A DNA stretch of 64,000 nucleotides, taken from Candidatus Gastranaerophilales bacterium (GTDB taxonomy: Bacteria > Cyanobacteriota > Vampirovibrionia > Gastranaerophilales > Gastranaerophilaceae). How positions within the stretch are numbered: the stretch's first letter is position 1; each line of letters opens with the position of its first letter. Positions 7,640 through 15,474 of the stretch are shown here, piece after piece. Made by a program: the position numbers and the translations under genes. The notes below the pieces were generated by a model. It saw only the letters and a program-made list of their open reading frames with translations, was not told the DNA's origin and searched no databases. Where the stretch lies: NCBI GenBank assembly GCA_016280955.1, contig JAEEHV010000066.1, positions 1 through 64,000 of the forward strand, in the 5' to 3' direction.

Positions 7640-7770
7640 TTTAATTTTTAATATTACATTTTATTGGTGCTATAACACAGATTATTGTCATTTTTCAAAA
7701 TGGAAGAAATTTGGAATTTTTGTGTCAAAATTTCTTTATTTTTGAAAATAATAATTTCTTGGCAAAAGAG
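7640..7770. repeat. AAAAT-N4-ATTTT repeats, 2-3 copies
   Basis: Copies near 7642-7660 (degenerate), 7704-7726 and 7740-7765 upstream of the DnaN promoter. The 7770-7892 remainder is AT-rich with a weak AAATAAG/CTTATTT inverted repeat that may terminate the gene at 7893. Confidence 0.7.
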
Positions 7771-7892
7771 AAAATAAGCCCCGATATTAAACCGTGACTT
7801 ATTTAATCAATTCAATTTGACAAAACCTTAATTTAAATTACTCTGCATAAACTTTATGATTTTACATATAATGTGCTATAAACTGCAAATTA

Positions 7893-8264
7893 TCATTTCA
7901 CAACATAGGCACTTGTAACAATGTTCAAACCACAACAGAACGGTTCTGCCCATTTCACCTCTTCAACTTTCATTCCGTTTTTCTTTTTAATAATAAATCC
8001 GCTTTTTAATCCACTTATAAAATCAGAATGATATATTGTATTAGAGCCATATCCTTTTTCAACAGATTGAAGCACAACTTTTCCGTATGGTGGAGTTTTA
8101 TCTATTATTTCACATTCAACCCATTTTTCTCTTGTTGTATTGCTTGTCCAAAATCCAACCAATCCCCACGGTGTCATAATACTTTCTAATGGGTGCATTA
8201 AAATATAATAATGTGCGTTTTTGTCAATGTTGTTTTTCTTAAAAAAATCATTTTCCTTATACAT
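7893..8264 (-). CDS. hypothetical protein, 123 aa
   Basis: Last gene of the 11.9-7.9 kb operon. Contains HPLESIMTPWGLVGFW and a C-terminal CCGLNIVTSAYVV stretch; mixed alpha/beta, no membrane span of full length. No family recognised. Confidence 0.65.
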   Translation of the reverse strand: MYKENDFFKKNNIDKNAHYYILMHPLESIMTPWGLVGFWTSNTTREKWVECEIIDKTPPYGKVVLQSVEKGYGSNTIYHSDFISGLKSGFIIKKKNGMKVEEVKWAEPFCCGLNIVTSAYVVK

Positions 8265-8282
8265 AATTTTTCACCATAATTA

Positions 8283-8582
8283 TTATTTACAAAAATCATA
8301 TTCTTCTTTTGATATGATTCCATCTTCTGCCATATCATCAAGTGTTCTGAACGTGTAAAAATCAGTGCTATTCATTCTATCTTGTTTTCTTAATTTTTCC
8401 GCTAATTCACTTTTGCCATAGAAAAAGGCTTTATACATAGCTTTTTCAATCTGCTCTTTTAGATATAGTTTTCTAAAATCTTTTCTTTCTTGAATAACTA
8501 TATTTGCTGTATCAACAATATGTTGTAAATCAATAATACGAATGTCAGAAAGATACAATTTGTTTAAATTTTCATTATCCAT
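8283..8582 (-). CDS. hypothetical helical protein, 99 aa
   Basis: I prefer ATG 8582 (MDNENLN) because GGAGGT lies 10 nt upstream; the TTG 12 nt earlier is too close to that site. Sequence is almost all helical and charged, with a C-terminal short-protein-like motif GIISKEEYDFCK. Function unknown. Confidence 0.65.
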   Translation of the reverse strand: MDNENLNKLYLSDIRIIDLQHIVDTANIVIQERKDFRKLYLKEQIEKAMYKAFFYGKSELAEKLRKQDRMNSTDFYTFRTLDDMAEDGIISKEEYDFCK

Positions 8583-8613
8583 TTTTTTTGACAACCTCCA
8601 CTTTTTTGATTTT

Positions 8614-8976
8614 CTATACTGTCTTATAATAGATTTTACGGAGTCTTGGTAGCTTTTCCATTACCGATTCCGCGCTTTTAGCCAACGAGCGCAATGACCT
8701 CATACCTTTTGCCGTTGTCGGTACATTATCCAAAATGGTATAGTATTGCTCAAATATATTCATTGATTCAAAACGCTGTTGAAATTTATCGCGGATTTCC
8801 TTTGCGTGTGCTTCGATTTTTAAGCGTTCATTATGCTTGATTTTCTTTTCTGTATATGTAACATTACCTCCATTAGTGATGAAGGCTATTTTCTTGTAAT
8901 CGTTTGTTTTAGGGTCAATCATTGCTTTGTTATATACAGTGATTCCGTTTCCGCAGCTTGCAAATAAAATACTCAT
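8614..8976 (-). CDS. hypothetical basic protein, 120 aa
   Basis: Overlaps the preceding HTH-like gene by 4 nt (ATGA). The C-terminal half is basic and helical (KGMRSLRSLAKSAESVM EKLPRLRKIYYK), the N-terminal half beta-rich. May act with the neighbouring putative DNA-binding protein; no family recognised. Confidence 0.65.
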   Translation of the reverse strand: MSILFASCGNGITVYNKAMIDPKTNDYKKIAFITNGGNVTYTEKKIKHNERLKIEAHAKEIRDKFQQRFESMNIFEQYYTILDNVPTTAKGMRSLRSLAKSAESVMEKLPRLRKIYYKTV

Positions 8977-9275
8977 TCAGTTTCCTCCGTCTTGTGATTT
9001 TCCTTTTTGACAAATGCAAAATCAAATCCGATAGCATTAGCCAATGTTACAAAATCGTGCGCTTGTATATCTGGGTCTAAAATCATTTCTGATACATTTT
9101 TCCTGTTGTATTTATCCGTTGAGAATATCGTGTTTAGTTCAGTTGCTAATTCATCAATCGTCCTTTTTCTATCAACAAGCAGATGTGAAAGTACAAGTGT
9201 TGTTGCTGGGATTTTCTCGCCCTTGAAATCAACATACTTTTCCTCTGATAGTGTGAATTGATTGCTGCCTGTCAT
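8973..9275 (-). CDS. possible HTH regulator, 100 aa
   Basis: The stretch RTIDELATELN ... RKNVSEMILDPDIQAHDFVTLANAIGFDFAFV follows the helix-turn-helix layout of XRE-like phage proteins, ending in the ALG(F)xFxFxxK pattern also seen in the two tandem-HTH proteins at 15.5 and 17 kb. AGGAGG-type site upstream. A DNA-binding role is inference. Confidence 0.5.
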   Translation of the reverse strand: MTGSNQFTLSEEKYVDFKGEKIPATTLVLSHLLVDRKRTIDELATELNTIFSTDKYNRKNVSEMILDPDIQAHDFVTLANAIGFDFAFVKKENHKTEETE

Positions 9276-9285
9276 TTGATTCCTC

Positions 9286-9570
9286 CTAATCTGCGAATAA
9301 TTCGATTATGTAATCTGTGGTTTCCCAATCGTTAATCCACTTCAATATAGGCGTTTCATAACCTGTTCCTTGATAATTTTCATCGTTGATAACTAACTCA
9401 AATATTCCGTCAAAATCAGGTTCGCCGTTTTCATCCCTCGGCTCGATAATATCAATCTTTCCTTCACTATATGCTCTTAATACCGATTCAATAATATCAA
9501 GTTCAGGCTCAACAAGATAACTGTAGAGAATTTCCTTGTCTGCCGTGTGTTCAATTTCTCTATAAATCAT
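9286..9570 (-). CDS. hypothetical acidic protein, 94 aa
   Basis: Strongly acidic (many Asp/Glu), compact alpha/beta, starting at ATG 9570 in 4-nt overlap with the 2H phosphoesterase stop. Small acidic phage proteins can be DNA mimics or inhibitors, but nothing specific shows that here. Confidence 0.65.
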   Translation of the reverse strand: MIYREIEHTADKEILYSYLVEPELDIIESVLRAYSEGKIDIIEPRDENGEPDFDGIFELVINDENYQGTGYETPILKWINDWETTDYIIELFAD

Positions 9571-9962
9571 TTGTCCTCCGTCACATAGTTTCCGAGTGTA
9601 CCCTTGATTTGAAATGGTTTAATCGGCTTAAAATCAAGGTTTTTCGTGTTCACAGGCTTGCCGTATTTGCCTACAGATAGCGTTATATGTGGTGTTTCAA
9701 TAGCGTTGAATAATTCCATTACCTCTGGGATTTCCTTGCTCTTATGGGATATTTCGCTAATCAGATAGCCTTCATTTTCTCCGTCACAACCATATCCTGA
9801 TACGGTCATTCTAAAGCTGTAGCCAAGATATGGTTTTAATTTTTCAATAACGGATTTATCAGGCATATACGCAAGTGTCAAATGTGGGTGAGAAATTTTC
9901 CTTGATAATATTGTTTTAGCTGTGATACTCTTTTTAACAAAGATTCCTGCATATACAACCAT
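9567..9962 (-). CDS. 2H phosphoesterase-like protein, 131 aa
   Basis: Two HxTx motifs, HLTL (residues 27-30) and HITL (92-95), about 65 residues apart, each in a predicted strand: the signature of the 2H phosphoesterase fold (LigT, CPDase, the anti-CBASS protein Acb1). Family members open 2',3'-cyclic phosphates or cyclic oligonucleotides. The length and the single-domain form resemble phage Acb1, so cleavage of CBASS cyclic nucleotide signals is a reasonable hypothesis; tRNA or NAD-derivative repair is the alternative. Surrounded by small unknown early genes. Confidence 0.75.
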   Translation of the reverse strand: MVVYAGIFVKKSITAKTILSRKISHPHLTLAYMPDKSVIEKLKPYLGYSFRMTVSGYGCDGENEGYLISEISHKSKEIPEVMELFNAIETPHITLSVGKYGKPVNTKNLDFKPIKPFQIKGTLGNYVTEDK

Positions 9963-9965
9963 TGA

Positions 9966-10139
9966 TTATTTCCTTCCGTATTTCTTAAAGATTCTGCGCT
10001 TTTCCGCTTTAGATTTTCCTGTCATTTGTTTTAGCATTTGTGTTGTGTCGTTGCGTTTGTATCGTTTCTTCCTGTTATCATCAGCCATACACGATAAACC
10101 GCAAGCAATAAGAATTGCTCCTATAATCACAAACGGCAT
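9966..10139 (-). CDS. 57-aa membrane-anchored basic peptide
   Basis: Start ATG 10139 follows GTAGGTGATACA; the upstream GTG-type start overlaps that site. Residues 2-20 are a membrane segment (PFVIIGAILIACGLSC), the rest strongly basic (RKKRYKR ... KAEKRRIFKKYGRK). Function unknown. Confidence 0.65.
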   Translation of the reverse strand: MPFVIIGAILIACGLSCMADDNRKKRYKRNDTTQMLKQMTGKSKAEKRRIFKKYGRK

Positions 10140-10147
10140 TGTATCAC

Positions 10148-10351
10148 CTACCATTCGTTAAAATTTCTTTTTGGTCTTTCATCATAGAAAAGAGTATATC
10201 CATTGATGTATTGTGAAAATTCTTTGCGTTGTTTTACATTCGTCCATTCTATTGTTTCCATAACGCCGTCAGAAAATTTCAAATCTGCCATAGGAGTATA
10301 ACCACCATTGATGAAGTAAATTCTAACGGCTAAAATATGTTTTGCAAACAT
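10148..10351 (-). CDS. hypothetical protein, 67 aa
   Basis: ATG 10351 has AAGGTGGTGATATTTAATT upstream. An internal Met with a PMADLKF context is a weaker alternative. Small alpha/beta protein with no recognised domain. Confidence 0.6.
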   Translation of the reverse strand: MFAKHILAVRIYFINGGYTPMADLKFSDGVMETIEWTNVKQRKEFSQYINGYTLFYDERPKRNFNEW

Positions 10352-10368
10352 AATTAAATATCACCACC

Positions 10369-11151
10369 TTAAAAATCGCTTTCGTTGCAAGCCTTGATAT
10401 ATTTTCTTTTCGCCGCTGTAAAAGCGTTGATGATTTCCTCTGAAAATCCAGCTTCGCTCAGATAATCACGATATGTCTTGTCCTCACCGTATACGCAATT
10501 ACAGAAACAACTGCACACGTCCCAATCGCCCTGCCAATTAATATAGTATTCGTGATTTGACATTTCCTTGTAAAATGCGGATTCCATATATTCGGGGTCG
10601 TATGTGCGCTGCTCTCTGATTTTATTAAACTGATTGAACAGCTCAATGTGATGATTCACAAAATTCTCTTTGCTCTTGTCGTAGTATGCAAAAGCAACTG
10701 GATTGTAAATCATATTTTCGATTGCCTTTTTAGCCTTCTCGCGTTCCTCATTAGTGCCTGAAAACCACAAGGAAATGTAATCTTCCTGCATACCGTAATA
10801 ATTGCGGATAAAGTATGATTTCAGTTCCGCTTCGTCATAGCTCTTAATCGGTGTGAGAAGTTCAGCTTCGGTGTACAACTTGTTATTTAACGCCTCAATG
10901 TACCATTCGCGCAGTTCGTAAATTGCCTTGCCTTCGTGGTGCAGTGCGTAATCGTCAGCATAGCGGATATGGTGATTATTCTTGAAAACAAGTGCGCTGT
11001 AACCAAAGTAGCCGCCGAAGTCAACGAAATAGATATTGTGGTCTTTAATAACCATTGACTCAATAGCCATTTCCTGCGCGTCGTTCTCGGTCATAGCTTC
11101 GATTTCTTTAATTGTCCATTCTGTTGTTGTTGTTGTTGTTGTCTGGGTCAT
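10369..11151 (-). CDS. hypothetical protein, 260 aa
   Basis: ATG 11151 is chosen because AAAGGAGAATATAAA precedes it; the longer frame to 11241 overlaps the upstream gene by 90 nt with no site. After a run of seven Thr come motifs IYFVDFGGYFGYSALVFK and ADDYALHHEGK, then a helical domain with a CSCFCNCVYGED cysteine cluster near residue 220. Proteins of this size with a DFGGYFGYS block are widespread in gut phages, with no known role. Confidence 0.7.
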   Translation of the reverse strand: MTQTTTTTTTEWTIKEIEAMTENDAQEMAIESMVIKDHNIYFVDFGGYFGYSALVFKNNHHIRYADDYALHHEGKAIYELREWYIEALNNKLYTEAELLTPIKSYDEAELKSYFIRNYYGMQEDYISLWFSGTNEEREKAKKAIENMIYNPVAFAYYDKSKENFVNHHIELFNQFNKIREQRTYDPEYMESAFYKEMSNHEYYINWQGDWDVCSCFCNCVYGEDKTYRDYLSEAGFSEEIINAFTAAKRKYIKACNESDF

Positions 11152-11152
11152 T

Positions 11153-11452
11153 TTATATTCTCCTTTCGATTCTATAACTTGTGGATTGTGTGGGTGATGT
11201 TGCAATAGAAAACCTAAACGGTACTTCAATTTCCTTTTCAATGATTCTGCCGTGGGTAATATTCTCTCTATAGGAAACGCCGATTTTCAAACGGTCTGTA
11301 TAATCGTTTTTAGGCGTATTCCAACAGCTATATGCGTATCTTGTCGGTGAGGCTGCATAATATGCGCCATATTCAACAAGATATGTTTCGCCTGTTTCTT
11401 CGTCGTGTTCAAACCAATTCAGATAGATTTTAGGCTCTGCATACGTTTTCAT
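11153..11452 (-). CDS. hypothetical protein, 99 aa
   Basis: Beta-rich protein (KIYLNWFEHDEETGETYLVEY, then basic C-terminus). ATG 11452 follows GGAGGAAAATAAT. It is the first gene after the 16-bp inverted repeat at 11487-11537. No family recognised. Confidence 0.65.
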   Translation of the reverse strand: MKTYAEPKIYLNWFEHDEETGETYLVEYGAYYAASPTRYAYSCWNTPKNDYTDRLKIGVSYRENITHGRIIEKEIEVPFRFSIATSPTQSTSYRIERRI

Positions 11453-11486
11453 ATTATTTTCCTCCTTGTTTGATTGTTGTGTGTCC

Positions 11487-11537
11487 TTAAACGATAATTA
11501 AAGTGATTATATATTAACCATTTTAATTATCGTTTAA
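11487..11537. repeat. perfect 16-bp inverted repeat
   Basis: TTAAACGATAATTAAA (11487-11502) and its exact complement (11522-11537) with a 19-nt AT-rich loop. On the message it forms a long stem between the small membrane gene and the 11153 gene. Without a U-tract it is not a standard terminator; an operator, a stability hairpin or an attenuator are possible. Confidence 0.75.
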
Positions 11538-11571
11538 TTGCCCGTATAGCCGATAGCGCAGCTTTATGTAA

Positions 11572-11772
11572 TTACTTGATTCCCTTATTGAACAGGAATT
11601 TGATACCCTTTAACGCCCAAGCTGGGGAATAGAAGATTGCAGCAGCGATTCTGCCTACATTGCATTGCCCGTCAATAAACCTTCTTTTCATGTCCTCTGG
11701 TGAGTACATTGCCGATGTAACAATGTTAAATCCCAAGTACAGGCAAGCAACGATAATGATAGCGATTGTCAT
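11572..11772 (-). CDS. small membrane protein, 66 aa
   Basis: N-terminal span (TIAIIIVACLYLGFNIV) and a second amphipathic segment (IAAAIFYSPAWALKGIKFL). First gene downstream of the paired promoters at 11907 and 12021. Its leader has a CCGAG/CTCGG hairpin and the TTAGACTTTTGTA element. Confidence 0.7.
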   Translation of the reverse strand: MTIAIIIVACLYLGFNIVTSAMYSPEDMKRRFIDGQCNVGRIAAAIFYSPAWALKGIKFLFNKGIK

Positions 11773-11906
11773 AGTTTTTTCTACCTTCCTTTTTTGTTAA
11801 ATTTATTTTAACCGCTTTTTGCGGTCAGATACATAATACAAAAGTCTAACAGGTTCTTAATTGGCTTTATGATTGCCGAGGTTTTAACTCGGCTTTCATT
11901 GTATTT

Positions 11907-11935
11907 ATTATAGCATATAACAAGCTATATGTCAA
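11907..11935 (-). promoter_or_regulatory. early promoter, unit 11772-7893 (proximal)
   Basis: TTGACA (11935-11930), 17-nt spacer with ATAGCTTGTTAT, TATAAT (11912-11907). Confidence 0.9.
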
Positions 11936-12020
11936 GGGTTTTTGTAAAATTTCTTAAATATTTTTTTTGATTTGCGTGTATAAGAATAATACAAAATTCT
12001 AATAAGTCTTTACTGTCTTT

Positions 12021-12049
12021 AGTATACTATATAACAGTTGATTTGTCAA
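12021..12049 (-). promoter_or_regulatory. early promoter, same unit (distal)
   Basis: TTGACA (12049-12044), 17 nt, TATACT (12026-12021), followed by its own TTAGAATTTTGTA leader at about 11990-12003. A second start 110 bp upstream of the proximal promoter, with a spacer lacking the usual dyad. Confidence 0.75.
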
Positions 12050-12054
12050 GTGCT

Positions 12055-12132
12055 TTTAGAATTTTTAATATTGAAATTTTCTGGCAACGCATAACAGGAT
12101 TTCTTTATTTTTCAAAATCAAGATTTTCTGTT
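12055..12132. repeat. AAAAT-N4-ATTTT repeats, 2 copies
   Basis: A promoter-proximal copy (TTTTTAATATTGAAATTTTC) and a second (TTTTCAAAATCAAGATTTTC at 12108) between the 12141 terminator and the 12021 promoter. Confidence 0.75.
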
Positions 12133-12140
12133 TGTGGTAA

Positions 12141-12166
12141 GAAAGAAGCCACGGTTTCCCGTGACT
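12141..12166 (-). terminator. terminator of the 15.2-12.2 kb operon
   Basis: GTCACGG-GAAA-CCGTGGC stem followed on the minus strand by TTCTTTCTT, 5 nt past the stop of the 26-aa peptide gene. Confidence 0.85.
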
Positions 12167-12170
12167 CCGT

Positions 12171-12251
12171 TTATTTTCTTCCGTTGATACCGTGTCCGAT
12201 TGCGCCAAATCCCCACGCTATAACCAAAATTATTAAAATCCATTTAATCAT
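12171..12251 (-). CDS. 26-aa membrane peptide
   Basis: MIKWILIILVIAWGFGAIGH followed by a short basic tail; GGGAGTGATTGA precedes ATG 12251. A single hydrophobic helix with almost nothing else, ending directly before a terminator. Too short for family assignment; the good ribosome site and position make expression likely. Confidence 0.5.
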   Translation of the reverse strand: MIKWILIILVIAWGFGAIGHGINGRK

Positions 12252-12310
12252 TCAATCACTCCCTAAATACGATTATATTATACCCTTTTATGAAGGGGTA
12301 TAATGTCACC

Positions 12311-12580
12311 TCACAGTACAATGTGGATACGGTTGTATGCGACAAACCAAGAGTCGATTGTTCTGTCAAGATAAGATTGAGGCTCTTTATGTTTATCGTA
12401 TGCGTTCGGTTGTTGTTCCGCAAAAACAATGCACAGATTTTCAGACTTGAACATATCAGTATAGATTGTTGCTTCATAAATGTTCGGGTCGCCTGCGTCG
12501 CTGTCGTCGTTCGGATATTCCATAATACACAAATCAATGTAATCTTCTGAATAGTCCGTGAAAAACTCTCTAATAGTCAT
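12311..12580 (-). CDS. hypothetical acidic protein, 89 aa
   Basis: ATG 12580 has GGAGATTTGATT before it and lies 3 nt inside the preceding stop. Acidic (DDSDAGDPN), alpha/beta, ends YNRIHIVL. No family recognised. Confidence 0.65.
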   Translation of the reverse strand: MTIREFFTDYSEDYIDLCIMEYPNDDSDAGDPNIYEATIYTDMFKSENLCIVFAEQQPNAYDKHKEPQSYLDRTIDSWFVAYNRIHIVL

Positions 12581-12582
12581 AA

Positions 12583-13536
12583 TCAAATCTCCTTTCTTGT
12601 ATATACTGCTTTGCCACGATATAAAATCTTTGTTATGTCTAATGTGTAAAGTATATTATCCTTATCGTAAAGCTCAATACCAAGTGAATTAAACACTTTC
12701 TTTCCGATTGTATCACTTGCAAAGGAATAATAAGAAAAGTAATCATTTAACCGCAACAAGTTCATCAAAGAAATCACTCCAATTTTGCCCTGTGCCGTTT
12801 TACCGTCTTTTTCAAATTCAAGCGTTACGGTTTTTACTTCGCCTAAATTATCCAATGCGGTCGCGATTTCGATTTCATAATCTTCAATAAGTTTATGTGT
12901 TTCCAGATATTTACTGATAGCGCAGTTGAATGATTTTTGATAATCATAGTACTCTTTACTTCTATCCAAAACAGAAAGAAGCAACTCATTTTCCGTTGTA
13001 AATCCTGCGAGTAAATTCGCAATGTCCAAATCGGTCAATGTCGAATTTCTGCCTACTTTTGGAGTATCATAAGCGATTCCGTCAAAGAAGCTACGTCTAT
13101 AGTGTTCACGGATTCTTGAAACATCTTCGAGTTCTTCCTCAATATGTGTGGGCTGAATTTTATCATAGTACTGAGGAAATGCCTCTTTAACCATTTTCTG
13201 ATACATACTATCAGCATATCCGCTAAACGTAATGAAATTGTCATACTGTTCTTCGGCGTAAAATCCATTGTATAAGTCAAACACATACTTATTCACAAAG
13301 AAAAGCCTATTTTGTGCATATATTGCCGACAAATCATATTTGCGGTTTATATCTGCGAGTTCATCACCATAGAATACAGATGTATAAATATGTGTTGATT
13401 TCCCGATTGTATCTTTAATCATACGGATTCTTTTATTTCCGATTTCGATTATTCCACATTGTTCGCTTGATTTGCAAAAGTTTTCAATTTCCTTCAGCCT
13501 TGCAACGCTTCTTTCAAAATAAGTTGAATTGTCCAT
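12583..13536 (-). CDS. hypothetical protein, 317 aa
   Basis: The largest gene of its operon; AGGAGGAAAAT precedes ATG 13536. No membrane segment, cysteine knuckle or nucleotide-binding loop is apparent. The N-terminal part is helical, the C-terminal part contains VKTVTLEFEKDGKTAQGKIG, a beta hairpin. I do not recognise it. Confidence 0.75.
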   Translation of the reverse strand: MDNSTYFERSVARLKEIENFCKSSEQCGIIEIGNKRIRMIKDTIGKSTHIYTSVFYGDELADINRKYDLSAIYAQNRLFFVNKYVFDLYNGFYAEEQYDNFITFSGYADSMYQKMVKEAFPQYYDKIQPTHIEEELEDVSRIREHYRRSFFDGIAYDTPKVGRNSTLTDLDIANLLAGFTTENELLLSVLDRSKEYYDYQKSFNCAISKYLETHKLIEDYEIEIATALDNLGEVKTVTLEFEKDGKTAQGKIGVISLMNLLRLNDYFSYYSFASDTIGKKVFNSLGIELYDKDNILYTLDITKILYRGKAVYTRKEI

Positions 13537-13545
13537 ATTTTCCTC

Positions 13546-13710
13546 CTATCTTAACGCTCTTAAAAACCCATTTTTACCGCAAGCATTATTCAAATATTCT
13601 TCAAAAGAATAATTATATTCCTGCGGATTTTGTGATTTTAGTAAATCAAACTCACGTTTTATTGTCGATTCTGCCACAAGATTATTTGTTTCCGTGTCTA
13701 TAAATATCAT
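13546..13710 (-). CDS. hypothetical protein, 54 aa
   Basis: ATG 13710 overlaps the upstream stop (ATGA). The peptide MIFIDTETNNLVAESTIKRE is followed by an acidic helix and a basic end. Its stop codon overlaps the ribosome site of the 317-aa gene, indicating translational coupling. Confidence 0.6.
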   Translation of the reverse strand: MIFIDTETNNLVAESTIKREFDLLKSQNPQEYNYSFEEYLNNACGKNGFLRALR

Positions 13711-13868
13711 GCGTTCACCCCGCTTAATTGCCTGTCGAAAAATTCCTTTAATTCCTTTTTGGAATAATAGCTAATATCCTCGCCGTTTACAAAAATCTGA
13801 TTATCAGAAACGGTATAGGGGATATTTAATCCCCATAATACCATTGCTAAAGTGTTGATATTGTACAT
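13707..13868 (-). CDS. hypothetical protein, 53 aa
   Basis: ATG 13868 with AAAGGAG upstream and a 1-nt overlap with the preceding gene. Sequence MYNINTLAMVLWGLNIPYT then an acidic/basic helix (KKELKEFFDRQL). No family recognised. Confidence 0.6.
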   Translation of the reverse strand: MYNINTLAMVLWGLNIPYTVSDNQIFVNGEDISYYSKKELKEFFDRQLSGVNA

Positions 13869-14161
13869 TATGCGTTTCTCCTTTCGTGTCTAATATCCAT
13901 TTCTTCCATTCTGATAGCTTCAGCAATAAGTCTTGCGGCGTTTTCAGGGGAATAGGGGAGTATCATATTAAAATCAATTTTATGGTCTGCCGTATGTGTC
14001 GGATTATAATATCCCCACCAATTACCATTACAGTCACAATAATATGTTGTAATTATAATGTGGGTATCGTGTATCTGGTCGATATATCCGAGCTTTTTCC
14101 AAATGTTCATCAGGTTATGTCTATCGTTCAAATCGTGACAACAAATAACCATTTCAATCAC
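13868..14161 (-). CDS. hypothetical protein, 97 aa
   Basis: Alpha/beta protein with ITTYYCDCNGNWWGYYN and a C-terminal helix (ENAARLIAEAIRMEEM). Starts 4 nt inside the upstream gene. Unknown. Confidence 0.65.
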   Translation of the reverse strand: MIEMVICCHDLNDRHNLMNIWKKLGYIDQIHDTHIIITTYYCDCNGNWWGYYNPTHTADHKIDFNMILPYSPENAARLIAEAIRMEEMDIRHERRNA

Positions 14162-14286
14162 AAACTTTTCGCACTACCAACATAGAAGAAACAACGACGA
14201 TTTTCTGCTGTGATTTCCGTTCTGTGAATGAGCTTTAGCCATTTAGCTTCATATTCCGATGTGGGATTCAGCTTTGAAATATCCAT
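14158..14286 (-). CDS. hypothetical protein, 42 aa
   Basis: ATG 14286 (MDISKLNPTSEYEAKWLKLI) follows a strong GGAGGTGCACA. Longer readings of the frame overlap the upstream gene without a site. Unknown small protein. Confidence 0.6.
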   Translation of the reverse strand: MDISKLNPTSEYEAKWLKLIHRTEITAENRRCFFYVGSAKSL

Positions 14287-14302
14287 TGTGCACCTCCTTG
14301 AT

Positions 14303-14668
14303 TTAGTGTGATAACATATCATAATCTGATTGTGTTTCCTGCCTGTCGTGTACTGATACAGCTCCGTGATGTCCTCCAACCATACGCCAAAAACGGCTAT
14401 CGCTTGAAGCGGCATATGAGCCTCCTGCCATCCAGCCTACGCAACCTTTATCGGTTGAAGCGTAAGGCTCGATATGATAATAGATTTCATTGCCAAACAA
14501 ACGCCTTTTAACCATCTTTACAAGATTTTCGGGCGGGTCGTTCTCGTCCACCTCGATAAATCCTTCAGGGCAAATCAGAAGAAGCTCGTCAAATCTTTCT
14601 GTAATGCCGCCGTTTGAACAGCCACGATATAATCTGTTTGAATAAACGCTAATCGGTAATGCTTTCAT
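14303..14668 (-). CDS. hypothetical protein, 121 aa
   Basis: Begins MKALPISVYSNRLYRGCSNGG; central AGGSYAASSDSRF segment; likely alpha/beta. Its start lies immediately next to the preceding stop. A similar S.Y.G.CSNGG opening is common among small gut-phage proteins of unknown role. Confidence 0.65.
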   Translation of the reverse strand: MKALPISVYSNRLYRGCSNGGITERFDELLLICPEGFIEVDENDPPENLVKMVKRRLFGNEIYYHIEPYASTDKGCVGWMAGGSYAASSDSRFWRMVGGHHGAVSVHDRQETQSDYDMLSH

Positions 14669-14809
14669 TTATGCAACCTCCAAAATGTTCTTAATCATCA
14701 GAAAACCAAAACTATATGCGATTTCCATTAGGTTATCCCTAAAAGCGCGGATTGTGATTGTGGTTTCTTTCATGTCTGCTCTGATTCCTGTTACTTCAAA
14801 GTTTTTCAT
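14669..14809 (-). CDS. hypothetical protein, 46 aa
   Basis: ATG 14809 to TAA 14669, abutting the next start. MKNFEVTGIRADMKETTITI then a helix (NLMEIAYSFGFLMIKNIL). The two genes upstream and downstream are in register with it in the operon. Unknown. Confidence 0.55.
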   Translation of the reverse strand: MKNFEVTGIRADMKETTITIRAFRDNLMEIAYSFGFLMIKNILEVA

Positions 14810-14813
14810 TATT

Positions 14814-15182
14814 TTATTCCTCCACGTTATTGTCTGCGTATTCTCTTACGATAATGTATAGCCTACGAATAAAGCCCTCGCACTCTTCCATATCTTCAAC
14901 AATGTCTTTAATGTGATACGGTGCTCCATTTTTGCCGTGTCCGTCATCACCAATCCAAAGACTCACTTCATATTCGGGGTCATAACTTTCATATGCTGAA
15001 TAGATGTTATCCGCAAATTCGTTGATGTCCTCGCCTAAAGCTATGTCGGTGCTCCAATCCTGCCCAGCGGTTGAATACTTGGAGATTTCAACATATCCGC
15101 TGTCGTCGTCATAAATGGAATAATCTTCTTCTTCAAGTAAATCAATTAGATTCTGTGGGATTTTGAAAAGTTTTTTTGTCAT
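14814..15182 (-). CDS. hypothetical acidic protein, 122 aa
   Basis: First gene after the 15265 promoter, with AAAGGAGAATGAGAT upstream. Highly acidic, with a helix-rich start and WIGDDGHGKNGAPYH near residue 75. No family recognised. Confidence 0.7.
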   Translation of the reverse strand: MTKKLFKIPQNLIDLLEEEDYSIYDDDSGYVEISKYSTAGQDWSTDIALGEDINEFADNIYSAYESYDPEYEVSLWIGDDGHGKNGAPYHIKDIVEDMEECEGFIRRLYIIVREYADNNVEE

Positions 15183-15264
15183 ATCTCATTCTCCTTTATA
15201 CAAAATTCTAACAAGTCCTTAAAAACTTATTTTATAACGGCTTGCCGCCGCTTTCATTGTCTTT

Positions 15265-15293
15265 ATTATAGCATATTGCAAGTTATATGTCAA
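15265..15293 (-). promoter_or_regulatory. early promoter, unit 15182-12171
   Basis: TTGACA (15293-15288), 17-nt spacer TATAACTTGCAATATGC, TATAAT (15270-15265). The leader has a CGGCGGCAAGCCG hairpin and TTAGAATTTTGTATAAAGGAG. Confidence 0.9.
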
Positions 15294-15309
15294 TAGTTTT
15301 TGTGATTTT

Positions 15310-15395
15310 CTTTATTTTTTAATATTAAAAATTTTTGGCAGCCGTTCCAATAAAATCTTATTTTGCAAAATATTGATTTTTCAATAATAGTATGC
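15310..15395. repeat. AAAAT-N4-ATTTT repeats, 2 copies
   Basis: Copies at about 15315-15337 and 15362-15385 between the leftward 15265 promoter and the rightward 15419 promoter. Confidence 0.65.
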
Positions 15396-15418
15396 TCTGA
15401 TATTAAAAATACGTGATA

Positions 15419-15447
15419 TTGACAAATTTAATTGATTGTGGTATCAT
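15419..15447 (+). promoter_or_regulatory. promoter of the 15475 regulator
   Basis: TTGACA (15419-15424), 17 nt, TATCAT (15442-15447). Its spacer (AATTTAATTGATTGTGG) differs from the early family, so it may be controlled separately. Confidence 0.75.
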
Positions 15448-15474
15448 AAAAGAAAAGAGCACAGAGGTGATTTT

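Noticed and set aside
11152-11241. Longer start for the 10369 gene
   Set aside because: The extension overlaps the upstream gene by 90 nt and lacks a ribosome site, while ATG 11151 has a good one.
12290-12550. 86-aa plus-strand frame
   Set aside because: It is the shadow of the minus-strand 12311-12580 gene.
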